NCBI GenBank assembly: GCA_028023455.1
Contig: JAQFVV010000277.1
Location: forward strand, 744,001 to 808,000
Direction of reading: 5' to 3'
Length of the DNA: 64,000 nt
DNA from: Epiperipatus broadwayi
Taxonomy: Eukaryota > Onychophora > Udeonychophora > Euonychophora > Peripatidae
The translations under genes and the position numbers were made by a program. Of the stretch, positions 1-10,256 are shown piece after piece (the first letter of the stretch is position 1; every line of letters begins with the position of its first letter). The notes under the pieces were generated by a model. The model had not been told where the DNA came from. It made no database searches and worked only from the letters and a program-made list of their open reading frames with translations.

Positions 1-3000
1 AAAAGAAGTTTGGGTGGTTAATTAACGTCTATGGATTTACAAAAGAAATGCAGAAAATATATATATAGACCTACACAGTGATAGGAATCAAATAAAATAA
101 GAGATCAAATTTAGTTTTAAATAATTTCACAAAATTTATTCATATAAATTATATATATAACGCCACTGTCTGCTTATATGAGACAGGGACGCGTATTAAA
201 TAATTATTGGCATTAATTTCGATAAATGAAAAAAAAGTTTTAAAGTAAAGTGATATATTCTAATCCTCGGGTTAATAGCATTACGATAATGTGCTTGAAG
301 AGATAGGAACATGTGCGAGGTGCTTTGAGTAATTATGCAAGTTTAAGAAAATATTTGAAATTAAGTGTTATAAAATATTTATTGATTTTGAGAATAGCAC
401 GGACAAAAGCTTACTAAGCAACAAAGTGGGAATGTGATCAAGGCATTTATTTGAGAATAATAATAATAGAGTTACATTGGGAGGTCAGTATTGCTGATAA
501 TGAATTTATTAAAGTTGGAGGGTGTGACACGTTTAAGTCATGGATGCTTTGTAAAATAAATATAAAATAAAACAATATTGAAGATCCGGAATAATTACGG
601 AGGGCATCTTGCCGCTAGCCCGTAGGAAAGTATTTTATGAACAGCCGAAACTTAGCGACTGTGTGACGATTGCATTTTAATTCCCAGGGGTGTCATTTGG
701 GACACCCTCTGTCTGGAAACTTGCAATAAGTGAAAAGAACAGACTTTGCCATGTAAAGAATCCTTGGGAAAATAAAACAAAGCGGTCTCAACAACCAATT
801 CATTTACCAGCAATACGAGACTAGTGTATATAAAAACATACTAAATGGGTTTTACTCGGATTAAGAGAAATGCCCAATCAAATTCCCCGAAATTCATTTA
901 AAAGGGTCCGCACATTCTCGGCGTCAATGATGAACTTTATAATTAAAGTAGAACACGGTAATTAAAATAGGAAAATGCATGCTTGTGGGTTTGAAAAGTA
1001 AGTATAGATTTATATATGCAATCATGCATTTGGGGACACATTTAAATCACTGACCTCGCACATACTCTCATGGTAGATTAAAATCAATAACATGTAGATT
1101 TTAAACTATGTGATTATATTATATTAAAGAAAAGAATCACCCTCGAACGAGTGATTTGCAAGATAATAAAATTGGAAAATTATAAATTTAAAATATGCCT
1201 TAATAGCGGCGTCTTACTTTCAATAAAGGGAATAGTTCACTCGGTCAAAGACGATTCTGACACATTATCATAATAAAATAAAAAAAAGCTTTATAAATAG
1301 AAAATATTAACCCAAGGATAGAGAGCAAAATGTTGAGTATATTTAAACACGTTAAAGAAATACATAATGAAGTTATGTGAAATATAAGAAAACAATGTTA
1401 AATAGCTATAGCATGTTAGTTAGGAATCACAAGAGCTCTTGGGTTAATTTAGGGTTACCTCTGGAGAAGCATTTAGGTAGATTGATGGTCGGCAGGTTTT
1501 TATATAATTTAACAGCAAAATCTGGGAATGTTCATATTTTTGGCAGCAGCAGTTCCGGGGTTTGTGTGATAACTTCCGATGGTCTACGGCAGCAGATGAC
1601 CATTCCGGAGAGAAATAGCCTTCTCATGCTCTACTCTGTCATGTTAAGATTTACAAATTACTAGAATAGAACTCAGAATGATTTCTCTTAGAAACATTAG
1701 AAGAAAAACTGGAGAACAAAAGAAAACCATTCTTTTTATAGTAGACGTTAACAATAGAACTGCCCTGGAGCATTACAAAAATATATCGGACTTATCAGCT
1801 GTAATTAAATCTATCCCAATGTCTAAAGGAATTCAACATTAATTAATTTCTTTTGTTAATTTCCCTGTCGACATTCGGATTACAAACTAGATTTAATTAA
1901 AAATTACTTTTATTAATTAAAGAAAACCTTAAGTGGACATCTGCTATTTTTAGATAAAACTTATATAATATTAGCTAATTAAACTATTGTCCCTCATTTA
2001 TTTTAAAGAAATATTTGGAATGACTTTTATTAAATTAAACGAAAATTATTTTACTTTTAACTTGCTATATTTGAATCTATTTACTAAACGAATATTTACT
2101 AAATGAATTTCATTTTAAATCAAAATATATTACGACAGTAATATATTTGTAAATAGATTCAAACAAAATAACTTTAACAATTTATAATTTTGATATGTTT
2201 TTAAAATGCATACCATAGTGGGTGCGCAATTACGACTTATATAATCTACTTTTTAATAAATCAAAATTATGTGAACATATACATAATCTATAACCCTTTT
2301 ATTTATTTGGGAATGACTTATATATATATATATAATACGAGCATTGTACTCGTGGTTTAAAATTAGGCGGGATTTTCAGTATATAAGCATATTGCAGACA
2401 CACTATGATCGATTGGGGTTCAAACTAAGGTATGAGGGTAGGAAATAGGTAAGAAAAGGTGAAACGAAGATCTGCAAAGCAGACCTTACTGTTTCAGTAT
2501 ATATCGTATAATTAGGTTGGGGTTTAAATGTATATTGCAAGTGATAGTTTGTCAATTATAATGTTTTAATTTTCATTGATCTAGAGATTAATAAATAATG
2601 TTAATATGATGGGTCTTGTATTTGGATTAGGCCACAAGGTGTTAAGGTATGTAATTGGTATTGGAGGGATGCATGGAGCACACATAACAATATGCATATG
2701 TGTTTCTGTAGGATGCTGTCCTCAGATTGCCAATGGAATAGTCAGATGGCTGGCGATGTAATGAACTTTAGATATGAATTACAAATTAATAATACATAAC
2801 CAAGAATATCTTTTCTGCCTGCTTTTGAATCAGATGTTCATTCAACAAAGACTACATACTGCTTCTTATATGAGCAGTCTTTTCTGTTTTCTTTTTTCCT
2901 TCTCTAATCACTTAAGTTAATATACAGTCTGGTTATCATGAGCCTATCTTGACATCAATTATTTGTTTGTATTAACTATGATAATGAGATTGTGTGATTG

Positions 3001-3198
3001 TGAAACCACATTTTTATTTTTTAACTACATACCCAGATGTTCTGTTCTCATTTTTCATTTTTTTAATCTCAAACTCTCCAGAATTAAGAAAGAATTGGAA
3101 GGCTTATGCTTAGTAGATTTTTAATTGTGAGTTTTGTTTGAGATAGTACTGCTATGAATAAATCAGATTAGAATTAGATTTGGAATAGCAGTGTTAGT

Positions 3199-3200
<2 letters not shown>
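1..3200. other. A/T-rich DNA without a recognisable gene
   Basis: No convincing coding region or known element was found here. The part around 590-720 is less A/T-rich than the rest and contains a short hairpin (GGGTGTC at 688-694 against GACACCC at 701-707). A 95-codon open stretch at 1377-1664 has no recognisable domain and starts at a non-ATG codon, so I do not call it a gene. This stretch shares no obvious repeat with the rest of the window, so it may be older unique sequence, possibly intronic. Confidence 0.5.

Positions 3201-3294
<94 letters not shown>
3201..3294. repeat. (TA)n microsatellite
   Basis: About 47 uninterrupted TA dinucleotides. The LINE fragment that follows was inserted at the right edge of this tract, because the same sequence (atatataagaatc) recurs on the far side of the insertion. 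Confidence 0.95.
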
Positions 3295-3296
<2 letters not shown>

Positions 3297-3300
3297 AATC

Positions 3301-4974
3301 ATTTTGGTATTGGTAGGAAATTTATATCTGCAATAAGAAAAAAAGATGGAATTATTACTAAAAAGAGAGATGACATCATGAAATTGGTAGAAGATTTTTA
3401 TCAAGAATTATATAGTAATAAAGAACAAGTACCTCCTATATCTATTACATCTTCTGAATTGCCCAGAATTTTAAATGAAGAAGTGAGACATGCAATTAAA
3501 TGTATGAAGAAAGGAAATGCTCCAGGAAATGATGGAATTATAATTGATATATTAAAAGAAGGAGATGAAGAAATAGAAACAATTTTAGCAAAGTTATATG
3601 CCAAATGTCTAAATGATAAAGATGTACCGGAAGATTGGAAGAATGCAGTAATAATATTAATATTTAAAAAAGGTGATAAAGAAGATATTAGAAATTACAG
3701 ACCTATCAGCCTTTTATCAGTGTTATATAAAATTTTACCAAGATAATTACAACTCGTCTACAGAGAACTTTGGATTTCCACCAACCAAGAGAACAAGCTG
3801 GATTTAAAAGTGGTTTTAGTACAATAGATCATATCCAGGTATTGAGAGAAGTCATAGAAAGGACAAATGAATATGAGTTGTCATTATGTTTTGGATTTGT
3901 AGATTATGAAAAGGCATTCGATTCTATACACATTTCTTCAGTGATTAAAGCATTGGATCATCAAGGTATAGATCCAGGATATTGTCATATTTTAAAGAAT
4001 ATTTATAAAAATGCAACAGCAACAATTAGATTACATAATGATACTGGAAAAATCAACATTGAGAAAGGTGTAAGGCAAGGTGACTCTATATCTCCAAAAC
4101 TTTTTACAGCAGTGCTGCAAGAAGTATTTTGTGGATTAAAATGGGAAACTAAAGGAATGAAAGTAAATGGAGAGTATTTAAGTCATTTAGATTTTGCAGA
4201 TGATGTAGTTGTTTTTGCAAATAATGCTTCAGAGCTGCAGGAAATGTTGCAGGAGTTAGCAGATGAAAGTAGAAAAGTAGGACTAAAGATAAATGTTAAA
4301 AAGACTAAAGTAATGTTTAATCGATTTGCTCAATATATGAAAATAAAGATTGATTATGAAGAATTAGAAGAAGTTAACAGTTACAAATACCTAGGTCAGA
4401 TTAGTAATACAGATGGAAACATAATGGAGGAAATTAATCATAGAATTAAACTTGATTGGAGTGCTTTTGGTAGAAATAACTTGATACTAAAAGGAAATAT
4501 GCCTATGTGTTTGAAAAGGATGGTTTTTAACAAATGTGTTTTACCAGTTCTTACTTATGGATCTGAGACTTGTGCACTTAATAGAAGAGCAATACAGAGA
4601 CTTCAGACCACTCAAAGGAGTATGGAGAGATGTATGTTGGGTGTAACAAGAAGAGATCGAAAACGCAATGTATGGGTAAGACAACAAACAGGTGTTACTG
4701 ACCTTATTGAAAAAATTAAAAGATTGAAATGGAGTTGGGCTGGACATATTGCTAGAAGAAATGATAATAGATGGACAATGGAAATTTTAAACTGGATTCC
4801 AAGAGATTGTAAAAGACCCAAAAAGAGACCACATGTGAGATGGATGGATGAAATAAGAAAGTGTGCAGGGGTGTTGTGGAAAAGGGAGGTTAAAGATCAG
4901 AGAAGATGGATTAAACTTGGAGAGACCTTCATCCTGCAGTGGATTGATAATGGTTGATGATGATGATGATGATG
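3301..4974 (+). mobile_element. 5'-truncated RTE-clade LINE copy
   Basis: This copy covers the reverse-transcriptase half and the 3' end of the LINE present nearly complete at 31110-34345. It starts abruptly at attttggtattgg, inside the region between endonuclease and RT, so the endonuclease is missing. It ends in a short (GAT)n tail, typical of RTE elements. A 13-bp target-site duplication, atatataagaatc, lies at 3288-3300 and 4975-4987. 5' truncation, microsatellite tail and TSD together fit target-primed reverse transcription. Sequence match to the 31-kb copy is high, so this insertion is fairly recent. Confidence 0.93.
3378..4957 (+). pseudogene. RTE reverse transcriptase, frameshifted
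   Basis: Two reading frames, 3378-3746 and 3770-4957, encode the N- and C-terminal parts of one RT. Visible family landmarks are [16 protein letters not shown] (RT block 1), FVDYEKAFDSI (motif A, catalytic Asp), GVRQGDSISPKLF (motif B), the catalytic FADD box and YKYLGQI. The C-terminal tail with RPKKRPHVRWMDEIRK and the final FILQWIDNG is complete, unlike the 31-kb copy. The frames are split by loss of one T in the run near 3732-3737, where this copy has one T fewer than the 31-kb copy. The protein would copy LINE RNA at the nicked target, but this copy cannot do so because of the frameshift and the missing endonuclease. Confidence 0.9.
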
Positions 4975-4987
4975 ATATATAAGAATC

Positions 4988-6465
4988 CTATTGCCTACAG
5001 CAAAAGTGAAAAAGACCTATAGAAAATGTGATCTAAAAATGACCTGTCTTACACAGTTCAATTAGATAGATGTTCCTGCTAGATTATTCACTATAGTAAT
5101 AGAAATGATACTATTATCAATAGTAATGGTAAAGAGAAAGCAATGATAATATCAAAGGCAAATATTGTATTTTTTTTTCTAAATATAAGTACATGAATGT
5201 ATAAACTTTTTTTAATTCAAACTCTTTGAGTCTAAAACAAAGAGCAGTGTAAATGGCTAAGAAATTGTCAAGATTTGAGATCAATATGGTGGATATCTAC
5301 AAGCCTTTTGAAAAAGTATAGCAATCACTGAAAGAAAAATACATGGTGTTAAATTTGCTGTAAAGTCTAATTTCGTAACTTGAGATTCCTTAGTGCATAT
5401 CAATTATAGGCTAAAGTGTTAAAACTTGGCTTGCATAATGGTGTCAGTGTTCATTTTGTAAATGCATTTCTCCAAAATTAATTTCAAAGAATTTAAGGGA
5501 AAAGATTTTTATTTATTGGAGGCATTGTTGGGAAAAATGATAATCATGCTATATACTCCAACAGTCTGCTGGTATTGAATTTTGCACTTGACATTTATGG
5601 ATTCTCACAAACACTTTGTTTAAGCAGAAGAGTCTTTATAAAAACAAGTATGGCATTTTCTATTTGACAGAATAATACCTGAAATATGGTTTTTCATAAA
5701 ATGCTAGAGATTTAAAGGCAGAAATTCAATGACTGTCAAGAAAGTTTAAAAGTGATTGGCCAATTAAAACTGCAAAGAAAATACAGAGAGTCATTGATCA
5801 TGACCCTTTTACATTTTTTCTCCGAAACCTTTAAGGAAACACATGAACCTAGAAAATAGTATTATATTTTCATTAAATTTAACAATGATGCTGATTTCTA
5901 TTATGATAATGAGGTTTTGAGCAGATGGAAAAGAATATTATGATAATCTTTTAAATAGTGATGCAAGAATTGAGATGGTTACTTTGGCTCCTCTAATGTA
6001 AATATCTTTGTTCAAATCTGAATAAATAAAATCAATAAATGGCTGAAAGTCATCATCTCAATTTCTGTACCATTTTTCAAAAGATTTTCAAAATACTTTT
6101 TCCACCCAATCCAAATGTCATTATCGTAATAGAAGTCAGTAGCTTATTAAATTCAGCAGGTCCATATGTTATCTTGAATAAGATATAGAAATAAAAGATG
6201 TCTGCTAATTGTATGACTGCATTATTTCCAACTTTGAATCCTTATCTTCACTGACAAAAGCAAAAACTCTAAGCAGTTACTTTGGTGGTGGGAATTTTAT
6301 AATTATATATCATTGGATATCTATTGATTAATCAAAGCATATTAGTATAAATCATTAGAATAGGTTGAAGATAACTACTCTTTGATAGTTAAATAACAGA
6401 AAAAAATCCACAAGCTACATTTATTGAAATATCTGAGTATAAAAACCCAATCTTAAACAAATTTA
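4988..6465. other. No recognisable gene
   Basis: A/T-rich sequence with scattered short open stretches and many stops in all frames. It has the texture of decayed transposon DNA, but I could not assign a family. Confidence 0.4.
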
Positions 6466-6469
6466 CCAT

Positions 6470-6919
6470 AGGAAGCTCCCATCCCTAGTGCACAGCTAGA
6501 CCCAGGGTCTGACCAGCTTACCACAAAGTCCAACTTAACAACTGCAAACAATTCTAACATAGTAGTACCACCAACCCTCTGCAACACTAATCTATTCAAA
6601 TGCACCAGCAAATAGGCATGTCAATCCCAAAAGGCCTCCCACCCAAACCAACACCCTCCCCATCCCACGTTGCCAATGAAACCAAGAGAATGCCTGATCA
6701 TCCAAAGAAAAGACACCCTAAAAAATAAAAATACTAACATTGATCTCACACCAGGCCAGATTTCACAGACAATTGCCACACTAACATGGAAATTTCTAGT
6801 CATTTCCTATGTTACCAAGGCAACTCAACCACATATAGAACTAAACCTGGATTACATCTGTAGATACAACAGTCCAAACTGTGTAAAATTTATGTAATCT
6901 TGTGTGAACCAATAAAACA
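6470..6919. repeat. C-rich repeat body upstream of a minisatellite
   Basis: On the + strand this stretch is markedly C-rich and G-poor compared with its surroundings (for example accctccccatcccacg near 6650-6670). It runs directly into the tandem array at 6920-7325, as in 3' ends of some retroelements that carry tandem repeats. A 75-codon open stretch (6670-6897) has no recognisable domain. Family unknown. Confidence 0.4.
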
Positions 6920-7325
6920 ACTTTCACATATGTAAAACTACAACTACAGATTATCCATGTAACCACAGCAATCTAAGCTATGTAAAACTCTTATAACCAA
7001 TCCATAGCATAAATAAATTAATCAACTTTTACATACTTAAATCTATATCTATGGATTGCCTATGAAACTACACCAATCCAAGCCAGGTAAAACCCTTGTA
7101 ACTAATCCACAGCATGAACATTTTTTTGTAATCTCATGTAAATCAATAAATCAACTTTTGTATATATAAACTTATATTTATGGATTCCCCATGTAGCCAC
7201 AGCAATCCAAGATATATAAAACCATGTAACTAATCAACAGCATGTAAAAATGCCTGTAATCCTGTGTAAAACAAATCAACTTTTATATATGTAAACCTAC
7301 AACTACGGATTGCCAACTCTTGTAA
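6920..7325. repeat. Minisatellite, about 105-129 bp units
   Basis: Between three and four diverged units start near 6920, 7025, 7154 and 7279. Each opens with a form of caacttttacatatgtaaa, followed by ctacaactacagatt and cacagcaatccaagc, and closes with aaccaatccacagcat. The last unit is cut short at 7325. The spacing varies through small indels. Confidence 0.8.
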
Positions 7326-7924
7326 AACCCTTTAAGACAAATATAGCTTATCATTGAAACAGGAAAAAAAATAAACAAGAAAGAAAGATTTATAAACAGA
7401 TATCCATCTGTGTTAAGTACTATTATTTATCAAATGTATACATGATTTGTCAATTTATTTAAAATGTGGGTAAATTATAACCTCTTTATTTTTAATTTAA
7501 TACTTTTATTTTTTAATTATAATTCTTTTTTCTTTTGTAAATTATTTTATTACTATTTATGCTGTTCTTTGGATTAGTTCTCAAACAATGTTTATCTGAA
7601 TTGTTTTATTCTTTCCTAAAATATATTTGAATCAGATTATTATTTATATTACATTCTTATTTGATTTTAACAATTTAAATATTTAAGAAGGTAAGCTAAT
7701 TCTATCAGAAATTGTGATTGGATTATGGTCTGTGCTTGTAAAAATATTCTGATAATCATCTCTGTTGCTTATACTGGCATAATATTTTATCTTTTCATAA
7801 ATTATATTGAAAATAGGCATTTTATGCATATGTTATTATTATTATTTGTCATTTGTTTAAAGATTGTTTTGTTATTAAATTTGTTTTGATTCTTTATTCT
7901 CTTTGATCAAAGTTTTATAATCTT
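7326..7924. other. No recognisable gene
   Basis: Very A/T-rich DNA with homopolymer and TTA/TTAT runs; no coding or repeat signal that I can support. Confidence 0.5.
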
Positions 7925-8010
7925 ATAAACAATAAGGATTGCCAATTCCTCAACAAGCTTTGTGCTAAATGCTTAGCCAGAGCCAGCATTTAAAATATCT
8001 CTGTCAGGAA

Positions 8011-8071
8011 CCCCCCCCAACCCCTGACCATGGTTTCATGCTCTGGCATTCCTCAGAGAGATGCTAGGGTA
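8011..8071 (-). ncRNA. Hammerhead-ribozyme-like motif, family A left arm
   Basis: On the minus strand the core is CUGAGGA (8056-8050), a perfect 4-bp helix II with tetraloop (AUGC 8049-8046, GCAU 8041-8038), then GAAAC (8037-8033), a helix III consisting of the palindrome ACCATGGT (8034-8027), and the cleavage triplet GUC (8028-8026). Inner helix I pairs AGGGGU (8025-8020) with AUCUCU (8062-8057) by six Watson-Crick or G-U pairs. All conserved core bases of the hammerhead family are present. Predicted cut: between 8026 and 8025 on the minus strand. Folding was done by eye. This is the cleanest motif in the window. Confidence 0.72.
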
Positions 8072-8084
8072 GGTTCAGACATTA

Positions 8085-8150
8085 GATCCTAGCATCTCTC
8101 TGAGGAGTGCCAAAGCACAAAACCATGGTCAGGGGTTGGGGGGGGGGGAT
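8085..8150 (+). ncRNA. Hammerhead-like motif, family A right arm (one core change)
   Basis: This is the mirror copy of the left-arm motif: CUGAGGA, helix II GUGC/GCAC closing a CAAA loop, then AAAAC where the family has GAAAC, palindrome ACCATGGT and GUC ending at 8130. Helix II starts with the canonical G-C pair. The single G-to-A change in the conserved GAAA would be expected to abolish or strongly lower activity. Outer helix I can pair GGAU (8147-8150) with AUCC (8086-8089). Confidence 0.62.
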
Positions 8151-8214
8151 TCCTGACAGAGATGTTTTAAATGCTGTTGAGGAATTGGCAATCCTCATTG
8201 TTTATAACTTACAA

Positions 8215-8715
8215 GCTTAAGAGAATAGGGTCATGTGATCTATGACTCTTATTTTGACTATTTATAATCTTATGTTTCTACTAATGAATTTAGCAGTTGA
8301 AATTTGTAATATGTTTGTATCTGTGTCTGATTAATTGTCTTATGTATTGTGATGCTCTTATGAATGACTTTATTGTTTTTTGTAAAATAAAAGCTGATGG
8401 TAAATAATAATAAATAATCAAGTAGCGTTATTACTTGGTAGTTCATAAAAAATTCCAAGTGTCAGAGATAACACAGCTGGGCATGAAATGTAGGCTTTTA
8501 GCTTCAAAATCTGATACTCTATCACTGCACTAATTATAAAAGTAACTAGGCACCAAGTTTATTGCAATTATAGTTTCAGATCAACTGCTTGCCAGTCATG
8601 CATATTTCTCAATCCTTAAAATTAGTACATCACAGTGAAACTAATGGTGATAGAGCTATTGAATATAGATGATCCTAAATTTATTACATATATTTTCAGG
8701 TATATAAATTATCAT
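8215..8715 (-). other. A/T-rich spacer with a tRNA-like SINE remnant
   Basis: Mostly unassignable. On the minus strand about 8545-8440 reads as a degraded tRNA-like head (AGTGCAGTGATAGAGTATC resembles an A box) followed by a tail, ending ggaattttttatgaac, that recurs at 21790 and 28445. It is therefore probably a relic of a dispersed SINE. Confidence 0.45.
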
Positions 8716-8818
8716 TACAAAAAAAATGAAGTCAGATGTCACATGACCTAATTTAAACAAGCTTGTATTACAAATGTTATATAAAGAGCCCACAAATAAA
8801 CTCTTAACAAGCCTTGTA

Positions 8819-8881
8819 GAATATCTCTAACCCCAGACCTGTTTCTGCTACTGGCTTCCTCAGTGAGGTGCTAGGATATTC
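8819..8881 (-). ncRNA. Hammerhead-ribozyme-like motif B1
   Basis: Minus strand, 5' to 3': outer helix I GAAUAUCC, internal loop, inner helix I ACCUCA, core CUGAGGA, helix II AGCCAGUAGCA (two G-C pairs, A opposite A at its base), GAAAC, AG loop, GUC, then UGGGGU and AGAUAUUC closing both parts of helix I. Inner helix I forms six pairs and the outer helix at least seven. Predicted cut between 8836 and 8835. The weak point is helix II, whose closing 10.1-11.1 position is A-A rather than G-C. Confidence 0.65.
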
Positions 8882-9197
8882 AAGCATTAGATTAAAAATA
8901 CTAGGATAAGACCAGCACTTTATCTAATGGTTAATTAGTAAGTAGAAAATCAGTAATTTTCAGTCATCCATTTGTTTTCCATTCCAGCTATCTAACTTAA
9001 ATAGCCATATGAGACTGCACTAAGTTCAGATATACCATATATTAATAGCTTTATCAATATAAAATCGCCAAAGCCTTAATAGCAAAAAATAAAATTACAA
9101 AAAAATCAAGTCAGATGTCACTCAACCTAATTTAAACAAACTTGTATTACAAATGTTATTTAAAGAGCTTGCAAATAAGCTCTTAACAAGCTTTGCA

Positions 9198-9246
9198 GAA
9201 TATCCCTAACTGCAGACTGGTTTCTGCTACTGGCTTCCTCAGTCTG
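9198..9246 (-). ncRNA. Truncated hammerhead-like motif B2 at the palindrome centre
   Basis: The core CUGAGGA, helix II, GAAAC and GUC are present on the minus strand, but upstream sequence is replaced by the start of the oppositely oriented unit, so the outer part of helix I is missing. The + strand unit that follows begins at the TCTGGGG that normally lies directly downstream of the cut. Confidence 0.5.
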
Positions 9247-9497
9247 GGGTTAGGGGTCATGTGACATCTGACTTGGATTTTTTTGTAATTTTATTTTTTC
9301 TAGTAAGGCTTTGGCGATTTTATATTGCTAAAGCTATTAATATATGGTATATCTGAACTTAGTTCAGTCCCATATGGCTATTTAAGTTAAATAGCTGGAT
9401 TGAAAGACATGTGGATGTCTGAAAATTACTGATTTTCTACTTACTAATTAACCATTAGATAAAATGGGTTTGTCCTGGTAATTTTAATTTAATGCTT

Positions 9498-9560
9498 GAA
9501 TATCCTAGCACCTCACTGAGGAAACCAGTAACAAAAACTGGTCTGGGGTTAGGGATATTT
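9498..9560 (+). ncRNA. Hammerhead-ribozyme-like motif B3 (one core change)
   Basis: Outer helix I GAATATCC (9498-9505) pairs with GGATATTT (9553-9560); inner helix I ACCTCA (9510-9515) pairs with TGGGGT (9544-9549). Core CTGAGGA is at 9516-9522 and GTC at 9541-9543. The GAAAC element reads AAAAC in this copy, so this copy is probably inactive although all helices are preserved. Helix II is also weakened. Confidence 0.6.
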
Positions 9561-9833
9561 GGCAAAGCTTATTAAGAGCTTATTTGCAAGCTCTTTATAT
9601 AACATTTGTAATACAAGTTTGTTTAAATTAGTCATGTGACATCTGACTTGATTTTTTTTTGTTATTTTATTTTTTGCTATTAAGGCTTTGGTGATTTTAT
9701 ATTGCTAAAGCTATTTAAGTTAGATAGCTGGATTGGAAGACATATGGATGTCTGAAAATTTCAGATTTTCTACTTAATAGTTATCCATTAGATAAAGTGC
9801 TGGGCTTGTCATGGTTTTTTTAATCTAATGTTT

Positions 9834-9896
9834 GAATATCCTAGCACTTTACTGAGGAAGCTAGTAGCCGAAACCGGTCTGGGGTTATAGACATTC
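9834..9896 (+). ncRNA. Hammerhead-ribozyme-like motif B4
   Basis: Core CTGAGGA (9852-9858), GAAAC (9870-9874) and GTC (9877-9879) are intact, with the palindrome ACCGGT as loop III. Helix I inner pairing survives mainly as G-U pairs because two C have become T on one side. Predicted cut after 9879, 336 nt downstream of the equivalent site after 9543 in B3. Confidence 0.62.
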
Positions 9897-10174
9897 TGCA
9901 AAGCTTGTTAAGAGCTTATTTGTGAGCTCTTTACATCAGAATGATACATCATCATTCCAGATCATATGACTTTATTAATGATATTTCCATTACATAACTT
10001 AGCAGATCATTATGTGCTCATAATTACAAGTTACTAATATTGCAATTGTTTTTCTTATAAAGTACACACTACTAATTTGATTAAGTTATAATAACAGTTT
10101 GAAATAAGATGAATTCTTACATCTGATTTTTGCTTCACAATAAATATAAATATATATATATTTTTTCTTTATAG

Positions 10175-10256
10175 AATTATGCTGGAGTCAGCCTATTCCC
10201 TCCATGATCGTGCCTTTGCTGATAATCTTGGTACTATATTATTATATGCAGTTTTT
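10175..10256 (+). CDS. Internal exon of an SLC9-family Na+/H+ exchanger
   Basis: An 82-bp segment preceded by a pyrimidine-rich tract ending in ttctttatag and followed by the donor gtgagt. Read from its second base it gives 27 uninterrupted codons, with ESAYSLHDRAF near the start and DNLGTILLYAVF at the end. This matches the membrane-spanning ESxYxL...F..NLGTILxYAVxGT block of animal Na+/H+ exchangers (SLC9/NHE), integral membrane proteins that trade Na+ for H+. The exon starts after two bases of a codon and ends on a codon boundary; the next exon should begin with a Gly codon. The sequence, from memory of the family, looks closest to plasma-membrane or epithelial NHEs (insect Nhe2-like), but the subtype is uncertain. 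No neighbouring exon was found, so both flanking introns appear to reach the window edges or to hold exons I missed. It is the only host coding sequence I can support. Confidence 0.85.

Larger units (their letters stand above)
7925..8214. mobile_element. Palindromic (foldback) repeat, family A
   Basis: Left arm 7925-8072 and right arm about 8081-8207 are near-perfect reverse complements; the outer ends pair ataaacaataaggattgcc with the run ending ggcaatcctcattgtttat. Each arm contains one hammerhead-like motif, so the element is a head-to-head pair of a unit of roughly 140 bp. A poly-C/poly-G run of 8-10 bases sits at the same place in both arms. No transposase or tRNA-like sequence is visible. 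A clear target-site duplication was not found, because the flanks are themselves A/T-rich. Confidence 0.88.
8716..9940. mobile_element. Head-to-head tandem array, family B (four units)
   Basis: Two units in minus orientation (about 8716-9243) meet two in plus orientation (about 9241-9940). Spacing between equivalent points is 379 bp on the left (8819 to 9198) and 336 bp on the right (9498 to 9834); the 43-bp difference comes from a deletion in the last unit. Each unit contains a 3' hammerhead-like motif, followed by agcttattaagagcttat and the block gtcatgtgacatctgactt. The junction between the two orientations lies inside a hammerhead motif. No open reading frame or transposase is visible. 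The array behaves like a small piece of satellite or a non-autonomous element; origin unknown. Confidence 0.85.

Noticed and set aside
1377-1664. 95-codon open stretch as a gene
   Set aside because: Non-ATG start, no domain, no splice-site context, within A/T-rich repeat-like DNA.
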